From Chryseobacterium sp. JUb7 (GTDB lineage Bacteria > Bacteroidota > Bacteroidia > Flavobacteriales > Weeksellaceae), in NCBI RefSeq assembly GCF_024806495.1, contig NZ_JANUFF010000005.1, positions 1 to 64,000 on the forward strand: a stretch of 64,000 nucleotides of DNA. The letters are read 5' to 3'. This document shows, piece by piece, positions 9,957-19,250 of the stretch (position 1 is the first letter of the stretch; every line of letters begins with the position of its first letter). A program made the translations under genes and the position numbers. The notes beneath the pieces were generated by a model that was not told the DNA's origin, did no database searches, and saw only the letters and a list, made by a program, of their open reading frames with translations.

Positions 9957-12251
9957 TTATTTACTTTCCTTTTTTTCTCTTTTTTGAGCATCAAGAACAG
10001 CAATTGTAGCTAAGTTTACGATTTCGTCTACGCTTGAACGCATCTGTAAAACATGTACAGGCTGTTTTAATCCCATTAAGATCGGTCCTATAACCTGAGC
10101 AACTTTCATACCTCTGATGATTTTGTATGATAAATTAGCACTCTCAAGATTCGGGAAGATGAAAGTATTTGCCGGTGTTGTTTCTAATTTTGAGAAAGGA
10201 TAATCACTTAAATGATCGGCATTCATTGCAAAATCCGGCTGGATTTCTCCATCCACGATCATTTTAGGATATTTCTCATGAAGAATACCTACTGCTTTAG
10301 CTACTTTTTTAGAAGTCTCGGAAATCGCTGCAAAGTTTTCGAATCCTAGCATCGCAATTCTTGGTTCGATAGCAAAAGATTTCACGGTGATTTCTGCCAT
10401 TTTAGCAATATTCACAAGATCTTCAGCGGTCGGATTCTGATTGATAGAAGTATCTGCGAAGAAAATAGGTTTCTTTTCAGACAAAATCATCATCATGGCC
10501 GCCACTTTATCTACTCCTTTATCTTTTTCGATTACTTCCAGAACAGGACGTAAAACAGAAGTATAGTTTTTAGAAAACCCAACAATAAGTCCGTCTGTAT
10601 CTCCATGCTTCAGCATTAATGGTCCGAAATAATCTCTCTGGCGTACAAATCTTTTCGCTTTGTATTCGTTCATTCCTTTTCGCTGACGAAGTTTCCAAAG
10701 AGTCTCTCTGTATTTCTTTCTGTTTTCTTTCTGGTCGTCATCACTCGGATCGATAATCGGAACATCCAAATTGATTCCGTAACGCTCCATCTGTTCCTGA
10801 ATGTATTTTTTATTTCCTAAAAGACTAGGATAAGCAATTCCTTCTTCATAAAGAATCTGTGCTGCTTTCAATACATTATATTCTTCTGCATTTCCTAAAG
10901 TAATTCTCTTAGGATTGGCCTTAGCGCGGCTCTGCATCATTCTTACCAACTTCTCATCTCTTCCCATTCTGTCGAGAAGACTGTTTTCGTACTCATCAAA
11001 GTCGGCGATAGTTTTTCTTGCAATTCCACTGTCGATAGCTGCTTTTGCTACAGCACTCGAAACTTTTGTTATCAATCTGTTATCGAACGGCTTCGGAATA
11101 AAATATTCTCTTCCGAACTGTAAATTCTGAACATTATATGCTAAAATTACCGCTTCAGGAACCGGTTCTTTTGCCAAATCTGCAATAGCATGAACTGCTG
11201 CAAGCTTCATCGCTTCATTAATTCCTCTCGCCTGAACATCCAGCGCTCCACGGAAAATATACGGGAACCCAAGAACATTATTAACCTGGTTAGGATAATC
11301 ACTTCTCCCTGTTGCCATGATTACATCTGGACGAGTTTCAATAGCAAGATCGTAAGCAATTTCCGGATCCGGATTCGCCAAAGCGAAAACGATTGGATTT
11401 TCGTTCATGCTGTTCAGCATTTCAGGAGTCATTACATTTCCTTTTGACAAACCGATGAAAATATCCGATCCTTTCACAGCATCTTCCAGTGTTTCGATAT
11501 CTGTCTGTGCAATAAAATCTATTTTTTCAGGAGTAAGATTTTCTCTTTTGTGATTAATTACCCCTTTGCTGTCGCACATTAAAACATTTTCTCTTTTAAG
11601 ACCTAAAGAAATATACAAATTAGTACAGGCAATAGCCGCCGCTCCTGCTCCGTTCACTACCATTTTTACTTCTTCAATATTCTTGTTGGCGATTTGTAAT
11701 GAATTAATCAATGCAGCTGCAGAAATAATGGCTGTACCATGTTGATCATCGTGCATCAAAGGAATATCCAGTTCTTCTTTTAATCTTTGCTCGATGTAGA
11801 AAGCTTCCGGAGCTTTAATATCTTCAAGATTGATCCCTCCAAATGTAGGAGCAATACCTTTTACAATTTCAATAAATTTATCCGGATCTTTTTCATTAAT
11901 CTCAATATCAAAAACATTGATATCCGCAAAGATCTTAAATAAAAGACCTTTTCCTTCCATTACCGGCTTCGAAGCTTCTGCTCCGATGTCACCCAATCCT
12001 AAGACAGCAGTACCGTTAGAAATTACAGCTACCAGATTTCCTTTTCCTGTATAATCATACACCGTTTCAGGTTTTTCGTGGATCTCCATACAAGGAACTG
12101 CAACCCCCGGCGAGTACGCCAATGACAAATCTCTCTGAGATGAGTGTGGTTTTGAAGGGATCACTTCAATTTTCCCTTTAGGTTCGGCTTTATGATAATC
12201 TAACGCGGCCTGATTAAAGTTCTTTTCGTCGCGGTGGGTTTTATTTGACAT
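9957..12251 (-). CDS. maeB: NADP-dependent malic enzyme with phosphotransacetylase domain
   Basis: A 764-residue multidomain malic enzyme that oxidatively decarboxylates malate to pyruvate with reduction of NADP. The catalytic part (about residues 1-430) shows SLAYSPGVAVPC, MHDDQHGTAI and the dinucleotide-binding VVNGAGAAAIAC. Residues from about 430 to the end form a phosphate-acetyltransferase-like domain, which in MaeB proteins is mostly regulatory (acetyl-CoA sensing). Length matches the MaeB class of about 760 residues. It is flanked by the HAD phosphatase and the BadF-type kinase on the same strand with short gaps. Confidence 0.95.
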   Translation of the reverse strand: MSNKTHRDEKNFNQAALDYHKAEPKGKIEVIPSKPHSSQRDLSLAYSPGVAVPCMEIHEKPETVYDYTGKGNLVAVISNGTAVLGLGDIGAEASKPVMEGKGLLFKIFADINVFDIEINEKDPDKFIEIVKGIAPTFGGINLEDIKAPEAFYIEQRLKEELDIPLMHDDQHGTAIISAAALINSLQIANKNIEEVKMVVNGAGAAAIACTNLYISLGLKRENVLMCDSKGVINHKRENLTPEKIDFIAQTDIETLEDAVKGSDIFIGLSKGNVMTPEMLNSMNENPIVFALANPDPEIAYDLAIETRPDVIMATGRSDYPNQVNNVLGFPYIFRGALDVQARGINEAMKLAAVHAIADLAKEPVPEAVILAYNVQNLQFGREYFIPKPFDNRLITKVSSAVAKAAIDSGIARKTIADFDEYENSLLDRMGRDEKLVRMMQSRAKANPKRITLGNAEEYNVLKAAQILYEEGIAYPSLLGNKKYIQEQMERYGINLDVPIIDPSDDDQKENRKKYRETLWKLRQRKGMNEYKAKRFVRQRDYFGPLMLKHGDTDGLIVGFSKNYTSVLRPVLEVIEKDKGVDKVAAMMMILSEKKPIFFADTSINQNPTAEDLVNIAKMAEITVKSFAIEPRIAMLGFENFAAISETSKKVAKAVGILHEKYPKMIVDGEIQPDFAMNADHLSDYPFSKLETTPANTFIFPNLESANLSYKIIRGMKVAQVIGPILMGLKQPVHVLQMRSSVDEIVNLATIAVLDAQKREKKESK

Positions 12252-12268
12252 AGAATTTTATTTTTTAT

Positions 12269-13120
12269 TTAAAGTATATATTTAATATGGTAGTTGACTA
12301 AACTTTCAATCGGTTTCTGTACAACGTGCCCAATATTTAAATTAAGCTCTGCGGCTGCAGAACGAAGTATATTTTCGTAGTAATAAGCAATGGAACCAAT
12401 AAAATTGATCTCCACCTCTTTTGATTCTTCGTAGGGAAGAACCTGATAATCGAAAAAGTTTTTCATTTCCTCATATACCATATTCTGGAAATAAGGATGA
12501 TCTTTTCTTTCGACTACAAATTTGTTGAAATCTGCCAGATATGCATTTGGTCTTGCCTTATGATACATATTTTTTAAGGCTTCTTCTATCGTTAACTGGT
12601 AGGTTTGCTGAAACTGAAGCTGTAAATCTTCGGGAAGTTTTTGCATAAAGAATCTTCTTACCAATTGTTTACCAATGGCACTGCCACTTCCTTCGTCTCC
12701 CATCAGAAACCCGAGGGAGGGAAGTTTTATTTTTAGATTTTCACCGTCAAAATAGCAGGAATTCGATCCTGTACCCAGAATACAAACGATTGCAGGCTTT
12801 CCGTTATAAGCAGCATATGCCGCTGCCATAAGATCTTCTTTGGCGATCACCTCTGCCTGGGTAAAAAACTTATGAAGTTCACGCTCGATAGTAGCACAGT
12901 TTTCAGGTATCCCACAGCCTGAGCCATAGAAGAACACTTTCGTAATTGAATTTCTGACAGAACCCAGGCTGATATTTTTTTCAATCTCAGGCACGATCAA
13001 TTCTGCAGCAATATTATTAGGATTGAAACCGATTGTTTCAGTTTTTAAAAAGACTTTGTTAAAGTCATCCAAAATCACCCAATCACATTTTGTGGAGCCA
13101 CCATCTACAATAGCAACCAT
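12269..13120 (-). CDS. BadF/BcrA-type ATPase, N-acetylglucosamine kinase-like
   Basis: A 283-residue member of the ASKHA (hexokinase-actin-Hsp70) fold. The phosphate-1 motif is VDGGSTKCDWVI at the N-terminus, followed by the adenosine/phosphate-2 segment CILGTGSNSCY and a GFLMGDEGSGSAIG loop typical of GlcNAc kinases of this family. Expected activity is ATP-dependent phosphorylation of an amino sugar, possibly in cell-wall recycling. The substrate is inferred from family only. It ends 17 nt before maeB and is likely co-transcribed. Confidence 0.8.
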   Translation of the reverse strand: MVAIVDGGSTKCDWVILDDFNKVFLKTETIGFNPNNIAAELIVPEIEKNISLGSVRNSITKVFFYGSGCGIPENCATIERELHKFFTQAEVIAKEDLMAAAYAAYNGKPAIVCILGTGSNSCYFDGENLKIKLPSLGFLMGDEGSGSAIGKQLVRRFFMQKLPEDLQLQFQQTYQLTIEEALKNMYHKARPNAYLADFNKFVVERKDHPYFQNMVYEEMKNFFDYQVLPYEESKEVEINFIGSIAYYYENILRSAAAELNLNIGHVVQKPIESLVNYHIKYIL

Positions 13121-13205
13121 ATTTTACATTTTAGTTTAAGGATGCTAAATTATGAATTTATCTTTAAACAGCCTTTAAAAACAACCCGGAAGCTGTCTAA
13201 AATCA

Positions 13206-13469
13206 TTAATGTTTAATATCAGCTTTTTTTTCATTGAATTGTATTAGCCAATCTTCTATTTCGTCTTCTAAATATGAAGTCTGAAGAATCATTGCATTAA
13301 TAAAATCATCCGGAACAGGGTCTCCTTTAGAATTTTCAAGATTCCAAAGTTCGTTTGACATATTTTCATATTCAGAATACACCCGTTTGAAACGAGAGTT
13401 CTCTTTTTCAAGAGCCTCAATATTTGTTTGTTGAAGCTGGAATTTTCTGTATTTGTTTTGACGTTTCAT
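13206..13469 (-). CDS. Small conserved coiled-coil protein, unknown function
   Basis: An 87-residue, highly charged protein with no signal peptide or membrane segment. Residues about 15-50 (IEALEKENSRFKRVYSEYE and following) look coiled-coil, followed by an acidic helix with the pattern SYLEDEIEDWLIQF. I do not recognise a named domain. Amino-acid composition and an ATG with an upstream spacer support a real gene. It is on the same strand as the kinase/maeB run but separated by 85 nt. Confidence 0.6.
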   Translation of the reverse strand: MKRQNKYRKFQLQQTNIEALEKENSRFKRVYSEYENMSNELWNLENSKGDPVPDDFINAMILQTSYLEDEIEDWLIQFNEKKADIKH

Positions 13470-13686
13470 ACAAATAATTGTTATTAAGTAGCGGTAAAGT
13501 GGTTATAGTTTGGTATAGAATGACGCTTGGTCATGCTTTACAAGATAGAAAAGACCATCAACGCAAAGAGTTGAAAATGAATTTATTATCAGGTGTATCG
13601 TTCGTTAATTAGTTTATTAAAATTAGAAATATTTTTTAATCTAGAAAAATATTTAACATCTTTTTTTACTGTTTAACATATAGTTA

Positions 13687-13695
13687 TAAATTTGC
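13687..13695 (+). promoter_or_regulatory. -7 box of the gtrA-plsC operon
   Basis: TAAATTTGC is an exact TAnnTTTGC match, 17 nt upstream of the ATG at 13712. The region 19-20 nt further upstream is T-rich but has no clean TTTG. Confidence 0.45.
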
Positions 13696-13711
13696 ACATT
13701 ATATAAATTGG

Positions 13712-14170
13712 ATGAGAGAAATACTACTACGCCAAAAACAGGTTTTGTTCTTCATAATAGCGGGAGGACTCAGTGCTATTGTAGAAATCGGAAGTTTCAA
13801 GATCTTCAGCACCTACCTTCCTCATATTATTTCAAAAGAAATTAATTTTCATGGAATCCACTATCCCTTAAGCAATATCTTCTCTACGAGCTGTGGAATT
13901 ATAAGCAATTATTTTCTGAGCATCTGGTTTGTTTTTGAAAGAGGGAAACATTCTAAGAGAAAAGAGTTTGCTTACTTCATGGGAGTTTCTTTTATTTCTA
14001 CATTATTAAGCCTTTCTTTCTTTCAAATTTTCTACAGTTTTATATTTAAAGATAATATTGATCTTATTTTTTATACCTTAAGCCCGGAAATAATCAGTAA
14101 AATTGCTGCAATTTTATTAGTTTCCATTCTTAATTATTCGATTAAAAAGAAAGTAATATTTAATGGTTAA
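13712..14170 (+). CDS. GtrA family membrane protein
   Basis: A 152-residue protein with four hydrophobic helices. It starts with the GtrA-like QKQVLFFIIAGGLSAIVEIGSF segment and has a second-half SNYFLSIWFVFERGKHSKRKEF motif typical of the GtrA/DPMS family. Members are linked to transfer or flipping of lipid-linked sugars in surface polysaccharide synthesis. The next gene (acyltransferase) begins 3 nt after the stop, so the two form an operon. The exact substrate is unknown. Confidence 0.8.
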   Translation: MREILLRQKQVLFFIIAGGLSAIVEIGSFKIFSTYLPHIISKEINFHGIHYPLSNIFSTSCGIISNYFLSIWFVFERGKHSKRKEFAYFMGVSFISTLLSLSFFQIFYSFIFKDNIDLIFYTLSPEIISKIAAILLVSILNYSIKKKVIFNG

Positions 14171-14173
14171 CCT

Positions 14174-14902
14174 GTGGTAAAGATTTTAAATTATCTCTGG
14201 AGATTCTGGCTGTTGTTATTGGCATTTGTTTTAACAATCACTTTTGGGATTCCTGTATATATCTTATCCTTTAATAAAAAGCATTACAAGTACGCTTACA
14301 AATTCATCCGATGCTGGAGCTACGGGATGTTTTACGGGATGGGTCTGCGCTATGAACTTACGAACCTCAGCCCGCAAAAAGTTGATAAAAACCGACCTTT
14401 TGTTTTCATTTCCAATCATACTTCCATTATGGATATTATGCTGATGTGCATATTAAGTTCGAAACACCCGATTTGTTTTGTCGGAAAAAAAGAACTGGTA
14501 AAAGTTCCTATTTTCGGAACAATATACAAAAGGATCTGTGTCATGGTAGACAGAAGCAGTGCCAGAAGCCGCGCAGATGTTTACAGAAGATGTGCAGAAA
14601 AAATGGAAGAAGGAAACAGCATCGCAATTTTCCCGGAAGGAGGAGTTCCTGATGACACTTCTATTATTTTGGATGAATTTAAAGACGGCGCTTTCACCTT
14701 ATCTTCAAAACACAATTCTCCCATCGCCATCTATACTTTCATTGGATTAAAGAAAATTTTTCCGTTTGATAACTCAAAAGGTTATCCAGGTAAAGTAAAA
14801 GTTTATTTTAACGGAATTTTAGAACCTTCAGACTCACCAAAAGAGCTGAAAACAAAGGCTTTTGACGAAATAAAAAAAACATTGGCACAATACTATAATT
14901 AA
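14174..14902 (+). CDS. plsC: 1-acyl-sn-glycerol-3-phosphate acyltransferase
   Basis: A 242-residue lysophosphatidic acid acyltransferase that makes phosphatidic acid in phospholipid synthesis at the inner membrane. Diagnostic motifs are the catalytic NHTSIMD (H-x4-D) near residue 80, a binding block with VDRSSARSR and the FPEGG motif near residue 155. One N-terminal transmembrane helix (LLLLAFVLTITFGIPVYIL) is seen. The start is a GTG 3 nt after the gtrA stop. A glycerolipid or ornithine-lipid acyltransferase of the same fold would be an alternative. Confidence 0.88.
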   Translation: MVKILNYLWRFWLLLLAFVLTITFGIPVYILSFNKKHYKYAYKFIRCWSYGMFYGMGLRYELTNLSPQKVDKNRPFVFISNHTSIMDIMLMCILSSKHPICFVGKKELVKVPIFGTIYKRICVMVDRSSARSRADVYRRCAEKMEEGNSIAIFPEGGVPDDTSIILDEFKDGAFTLSSKHNSPIAIYTFIGLKKIFPFDNSKGYPGKVKVYFNGILEPSDSPKELKTKAFDEIKKTLAQYYN

Positions 14903-14913
14903 AAGAAATAATA

Positions 14914-14921
14914 TATATTTG
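14914..14921 (+). promoter_or_regulatory. -7 box upstream of the sugar permease
   Basis: TATATTTG is an exact TAnnTTTG match 23 nt upstream of the ATG at 14945. No TTTG is seen at 19-21 nt, so the call is tentative. Confidence 0.35.
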
Positions 14922-14944
14922 TTATTAAGAAATTTTCAACAAAT

Positions 14945-16390
14945 ATGTCAAATTATTCCAAGCAAACTAATTGGGGACAATTTATTCCATTAGTTACTGT
15001 ATTTTTTTTCTGGGGATTTGTAGCGGCAAGTAATGACATCCTGATCCCAGTTTTCAAAAAGGCATTTAATTTAACTCAAACCGAAAGTATGCTGGTGCAA
15101 ATATGCTTTTATGTAGCATATACTGTAGGTTCTTTAATTTACATGGCTGTTTCAAAAGGTTTGAAACAAGATTTAATCAACAAAATCGGTTATAAAAACG
15201 GTCTTATCATAGGCCTTCTGATTTCTGCAGCGGGAACATTACTGTTTTATCCGGCTGCCAATATGGGATCGTTCCCATTAATGATATCCGGTCTGTTCAT
15301 CGTGGGACTGGGATTCTCTTTACAGCAAATTGTTGCCAATCCGTTAGCTATTGAAGTGGGACCTTCTGAAACAGGTTCTCAGCGATTAACAATGGCAGGT
15401 GGGGTGAATAACCTTGGAACTACCATTGGTCCGCTTATCGTTTCTTTTGCGATTTTCGGTTCAGCAACAGCTGCAAGCAATGACATCAGTGTTGAAAGTG
15501 TAAAAGTACCTTATCTTATTTTAGGAGTTGCTTTTGTTTTGGTTGCCATTATGCTGAAGTTTTCATCACTTCCGGCAGTAACGCCAACCAATGTTGAGAA
15601 TACGGATGATACGACTCCGGGTGAACATAGAAAATCTGCATTCCAATATCCACAGTTGATTATGGGAATGATTGCCATTTTCGTGTATGTAGGAGTGGAA
15701 GTATCTACAGCGAGTAATCTTCCTGCCTATATGGAAAAAGATTTAGGTTTCGAAACAAAAGATGTGGCTCCCTATATCTCTCTTTACTGGGCATCGATGA
15801 TGATCGGACGTTGGACGGGTGCAGTAGACGCTTTTGATTTCAATGCAGGATTCAAAAAGATCTTAAGGTTCCTGGCTCCTTATTTAGCTTTTGGAGTATT
15901 TCTTTTGGTCAATGCAATTGCCAATCACGATTTAAAACCTTTCTATGTATACGGTTTAATCATTATTGCAATGATTATCTGTGATATCATGAGTAAAGGA
16001 AATCCGGCGAGAATGCTGTTGATTTTCTCTGTGGCAGGAATTGCGGCTTTATTAATCGGTATGTCTACCAAAGGAATTGTTTCTGTTTATGCTTTCACAA
16101 GTGTAGGTCTATTCTGTTCTACCCTTTGGCCATGCATTTTCGCTTTAGCGATTAACGGTCTTGGGAAGCACACCAATCAAGGTTCCGGATTATTGATTAT
16201 GATGATTATGGGTGGAGGTATTGTAAGCCTTATCCAAGGATATGTAGCAGATTTAACAACAATTCATGTAAGTTACATCGTGGGAGTTATCTGTTTTGCT
16301 TATCTTGCCTTCTACGCAATCCGTGTAAGCGGAATTTTAAAATCTCAGGGAATTGATCTTGATAAAATAGCAAAAGGCAGTGGTCACTAA
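14945..16390 (+). CDS. Sugar MFS transporter, FucP/GluP/NagP-like
   Basis: A 481-residue, twelve-helix major facilitator. The opening FIPLVTVFFFWGFVAASNDILIPVFKKAF matches the FucP subfamily, with its conserved F-F-x-W-G-F and N-D motif. The helix-4/5 segment NPLAIEVGPSETGSQRLTMAGGVNNLGTTIGPLI is characteristic of glucose/galactose and N-acetylglucosamine permeases. It should import a hexose or amino sugar by proton symport; which sugar is not resolvable. The BadF-type (GlcNAc-kinase-like) gene nearby makes GlcNAc plausible but is not proof. Its end overlaps the DUF3810 gene by 11 nt. Confidence 0.85.
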   Translation: MSNYSKQTNWGQFIPLVTVFFFWGFVAASNDILIPVFKKAFNLTQTESMLVQICFYVAYTVGSLIYMAVSKGLKQDLINKIGYKNGLIIGLLISAAGTLLFYPAANMGSFPLMISGLFIVGLGFSLQQIVANPLAIEVGPSETGSQRLTMAGGVNNLGTTIGPLIVSFAIFGSATAASNDISVESVKVPYLILGVAFVLVAIMLKFSSLPAVTPTNVENTDDTTPGEHRKSAFQYPQLIMGMIAIFVYVGVEVSTASNLPAYMEKDLGFETKDVAPYISLYWASMMIGRWTGAVDAFDFNAGFKKILRFLAPYLAFGVFLLVNAIANHDLKPFYVYGLIIIAMIICDIMSKGNPARMLLIFSVAGIAALLIGMSTKGIVSVYAFTSVGLFCSTLWPCIFALAINGLGKHTNQGSGLLIMMIMGGGIVSLIQGYVADLTTIHVSYIVGVICFAYLAFYAIRVSGILKSQGIDLDKIAKGSGH

Positions 16391-17438
16391 GAATATAAAA
16401 TTTATACATAAAAAAAGATTTTGGGCGGGTTTATTACTTGCCCAATTTCTTTTGTTCCTTACGTTCTCAAAACTGAAACCAATGATTTCTTTTTTTGAAT
16501 CTTTTTTTGAAATTCAGAAAAGCATTCATCAGCTGCTATTCTCCTGGGTTCCGTTTTCGTCAGGAGATATATTATATGTTCTTCTGGGGTTTTTCCTTCT
16601 TTACCATATCATTAAATGCTTTAAAAAGAAAGGCAGGAATAAATCACTACTAAAAATATTACTTGCAGCTAATATCTTCTATTTTGCCTACCAGATATTC
16701 TGGGGTATGCTATACTTTCAGACACCGGTTATCAAAAAACTGTCTTCTCAGGAAAAACCGACTGTCACAAAAGCAAAAGTATTGGCCTTGCGGTATCTTG
16801 AAAGATGTAAACAGACCCGTGAATCTTTAAAAGAAGATAAAAATGGAGTTTTTGTTATCACCGATCTTCAGGCTATCCAAAATGAGATTCTTTTGCAGCA
16901 ATCCAAATTACCCTCTTTCATTTCCGGTAAAAAAGCTCCTGGCATCAATTCTTTTAAACCCAGTTTATTTAAGAATGTAATGAGTTTTACAGGGATTCTG
17001 GGCTATTACAACCCTTTTACAGCAGAAGCTCAATATAACTCAGAATTGCCCTCTACTTTCCTTCCATTTACATCAGCCCATGAAAGCTCACACCAGTTTG
17101 GTTTTGCCAGAGAGCAGGAAGCTAATTTTGTAGGCTATTTACTGGGAATTAATTCTAAAAATGCAGAATTAAGATATAGCACAGAATATTTTACATTAAA
17201 AAGTCTTTTAGGATTTATTTTCGATGAAGATCCTGCATTTGTCAAAGCTGCTTTACTTCACTATTCACCTGCTATGAAAAGAGACAGAGCTTATGAAAAA
17301 GCATTTGTTCTGAAGCATCAGGGCGTACTTGATGATTTTTTTGCTTTTACAAACAATTTGTTTCTTAAAAGCAATCAGCAGGAAGGATCCATCACATATT
17401 CTTACTTTATCGATCTTCTTCAAAACTATGAACAATAG
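16380..17438 (+). CDS. DUF3810 domain protein, putative membrane metalloprotease
   Basis: A 352-residue protein with three N-terminal membrane helices and a large soluble part. It contains SAHESSHQFGFAREQEANFVGYL (about residues 235-257). Its H-E-x-x-H (HESSH) and downstream E-x-x-A-N-F look like a zinc-metallopeptidase site. This matches the DUF3810 family found in Bacteroidota and Firmicutes. Substrate and role are unknown. The start is GTG at 16380, overlapping the permease stop by 11 nt, so the pair is translationally coupled. Confidence 0.78.
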   Translation: MVTKNIKFIHKKRFWAGLLLAQFLLFLTFSKLKPMISFFESFFEIQKSIHQLLFSWVPFSSGDILYVLLGFFLLYHIIKCFKKKGRNKSLLKILLAANIFYFAYQIFWGMLYFQTPVIKKLSSQEKPTVTKAKVLALRYLERCKQTRESLKEDKNGVFVITDLQAIQNEILLQQSKLPSFISGKKAPGINSFKPSLFKNVMSFTGILGYYNPFTAEAQYNSELPSTFLPFTSAHESSHQFGFAREQEANFVGYLLGINSKNAELRYSTEYFTLKSLLGFIFDEDPAFVKAALLHYSPAMKRDRAYEKAFVLKHQGVLDDFFAFTNNLFLKSNQQEGSITYSYFIDLLQNYEQ

Positions 17439-17445
17439 AGGGTAT

Positions 17446-17537
17446 ACAAAAAAAAGAATCGTATCAGGCGATACGATTCTAAAAACACAAATGATGAAAA
17501 AAAATTTATTACCTTGACTTGTTCCCTCATTCAAGGC
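17446..17537 (-). ncRNA. Candidate small RNA with its own promoter and terminator
   Basis: On the minus strand TTTG (17568-17571), an 18-nt spacer and TACTTTTA (17542-17549, one mismatch to TAnnTTTG) form a promoter-like pair. About 60 nt further on is a perfect 11-bp stem with AGGC/GCCT loop (17455-17480), followed on this strand by a run of T. A transcript of roughly 90 nt would result. The hairpin could instead be a distant terminator of the minus-strand gene ending at 17838. Confidence 0.3.
17455..17480 (-). terminator. Intrinsic terminator hairpin
   Basis: Arms 17455-17465 and 17470-17480 pair perfectly. On the minus strand the stem is followed by a T-run; on the plus strand it is followed by A-rich sequence. 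It could end the candidate small RNA or read-through from the minus-strand gene at 17,838. Confidence 0.55.
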
Positions 17538-17837
17538 GATGTAAAAGTACAACATATTTTGTAATTACAAAAACTTTTGCCTTCTTTTTTAAAACTTTAT
17601 GAAAACTTTAAGATTTTTTATGTTCGTTAAAGTTTACTCCCACTTAAATGACTTATTTATAAACAATTAAATGAATTAATTAATTATATTCAAAATAATA
17701 TTTTAACTAAAAAAATTCAAAGAATCAAACAATCGATTGGGAATAAATTATTTCAAATCTTATTATCTCAAAAAAGGTAAATAAATATTTTTTTCGATCA
17801 CAAAAACATTATCCAACATCTTAATTTTGACTTATCT

Positions 17838-18926
17838 TTAAAAAAGTCTGGTAAGGATTACTTTATATTCTAAACTTGTATCTCCGTTATTGATAAGATT
17901 TAATGTTCCAGCCGAAGGCATCGTTAAAGTATAATTAAATGCTGTACCTGCACCTCCTCCTGCACATGGGGGTAAACTTGACCATGTAACAGATGTTGTA
18001 TTTCTGTTAACTTCATTAAAAGCAGGTCCTTTAGCCGTCGTATCAATATTTACCAATCCGTCTACCCCTTTAATAGCGTAGGAATTATTAAGAACAATAT
18101 TGGTAATATAATAGTCTGCCATTGCAAATCTCCCACATGAATTCCCCACAGAAACTACGGCTTTATATGCTGAATTATTAGGAATATTATTTATTAAAGT
18201 TGATGTAGCCCCAGATGCTACAGTAACCGTATTATTAATAACTGTCCCGTACACACCACTAACAGCTTTGTTCAAAACCCCATCCGTATCTGAATAAACA
18301 GGCGTAACAACTGTAGCTCCCGGAGCAATATTTAAGGTTCTTATTCTACCAGAGCCATTCACATCCAACTTAGTCGTTGGCGTATTTGTTCCAATACCAA
18401 CATCACCAGTTTCTAAAATTCTTAGTCTTTCAGCACCTGACGTATGCAATCTCAAATCAGAAAGGCCGCTCGTTCCGTCACCCTGATAATAAGACATAAT
18501 TCTTGAACCTCCGTTGTAGTTATATGCATTATTTGCCCTGGGAATAAAAGTTACAGCACCAATCGGATCATCTTTAACAAGATTTTCCTGAGCCTCATAG
18601 CTGCCGTTTGCTCCAGAAAAAATAAGAGCAGGAAGCTTAGAAGTACCAAAGCCTCTGAAGTTGAAATCATTAATTACGCCTTCACCTTGGTTATCAGCAA
18701 TTATTTCAATTTTAGATGAAGGTGTAGTGGTACCAATACCTACATTCCCGTTTCCTAGAACTACAAAATCATTGAGTTGTTGGTCCCGGCTTGGAGCTCC
18801 TGCCGAAGCGTTATCTTTTGCACCATCCACATGGAAAGTACCTATCGGATTAGAAGTGTGTATACCTACTTGGGAAAACACAGCCATTGACAACAGTATT
18901 GTCGATAAGGTAATCATTTTTTTCAT
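17838..18926 (-). CDS. Secreted protein with GNVGIGTxxP fibre-like repeats
   Basis: A 362-residue protein with a Sec signal peptide (MKKMITLSTILLSMAVFSQ). It contains three fibre-type repeats: VGIHTSNPIGTFHVDG near the N-terminus, GNVGIGTTTPSSKIEI and GDVGIGTNTPTTKLDV. This is the pattern of tail-fibre-like surface proteins common in Bacteroidota. The C-terminal about 130 residues form a separate beta-rich region. No T9SS sorting tail is seen, so it is probably periplasmic or otherwise surface-attached. A TAAATTTGC -7 box lies about 100 nt upstream. Function is not known. Confidence 0.7.
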   Translation of the reverse strand: MKKMITLSTILLSMAVFSQVGIHTSNPIGTFHVDGAKDNASAGAPSRDQQLNDFVVLGNGNVGIGTTTPSSKIEIIADNQGEGVINDFNFRGFGTSKLPALIFSGANGSYEAQENLVKDDPIGAVTFIPRANNAYNYNGGSRIMSYYQGDGTSGLSDLRLHTSGAERLRILETGDVGIGTNTPTTKLDVNGSGRIRTLNIAPGATVVTPVYSDTDGVLNKAVSGVYGTVINNTVTVASGATSTLINNIPNNSAYKAVVSVGNSCGRFAMADYYITNIVLNNSYAIKGVDGLVNIDTTAKGPAFNEVNRNTTSVTWSSLPPCAGGGAGTAFNYTLTMPSAGTLNLINNGDTSLEYKVILTRLF

Positions 18927-19250
18927 GTTCTATTTTTTTGAGTAGTATTTTAATATTTCTGTATAACTCTAATATTTCAGCAAGCAGTTTATTGATAATA
19001 ACTCCAACTTTCCATATCTGTTTTGCAAATTTAAAACCACCTACTAAAAAATAGCATACTATAAATATACTTAAAAATCACATTCAACTAAATATCAATT
19101 AAATACAAAAATAATTAAGTAATAATACAGTATATAAAATGATTAATATTCTCCTTAAAAAATCAATTTCTATTTTTGGAACACAATAAAAATTTAAGTA
19201 AATACATTATACATTTACGATGATAAACTCATCATTTTTTTATCGTCAAC
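18927..19250. other. AT-rich intergenic region with minus-strand promoter
   Basis: A 324-nt gap with no gene. It holds the -7 box at 19025-19033 and, between 19,060 and 19,250, AT-rich sequence with no further structure I can support. Confidence 0.5.
19025..19033 (-). promoter_or_regulatory. -7 box upstream of the GIGTxxP-repeat gene
   Basis: The minus strand reads TAAATTTGC, an exact TAnnTTTGC match. It lies about 100 nt upstream of the start at 18926. No clear TTTG -33 element is seen. Confidence 0.35.

Larger units (their letters stand above)
17439..17837. other. Intergenic region between convergent genes
   Basis: A 399-nt AT-rich gap between the plus-strand DUF3810 gene and the minus-strand GIGTxxP-repeat gene. 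It holds an 11-bp hairpin at 17455-17480 and, upstream of it on the minus strand, a promoter-like pair at 17542-17571. Together these could define a small RNA (listed separately). The rest, 17,580-17,837, shows no gene or structure that I can support. Confidence 0.5.
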
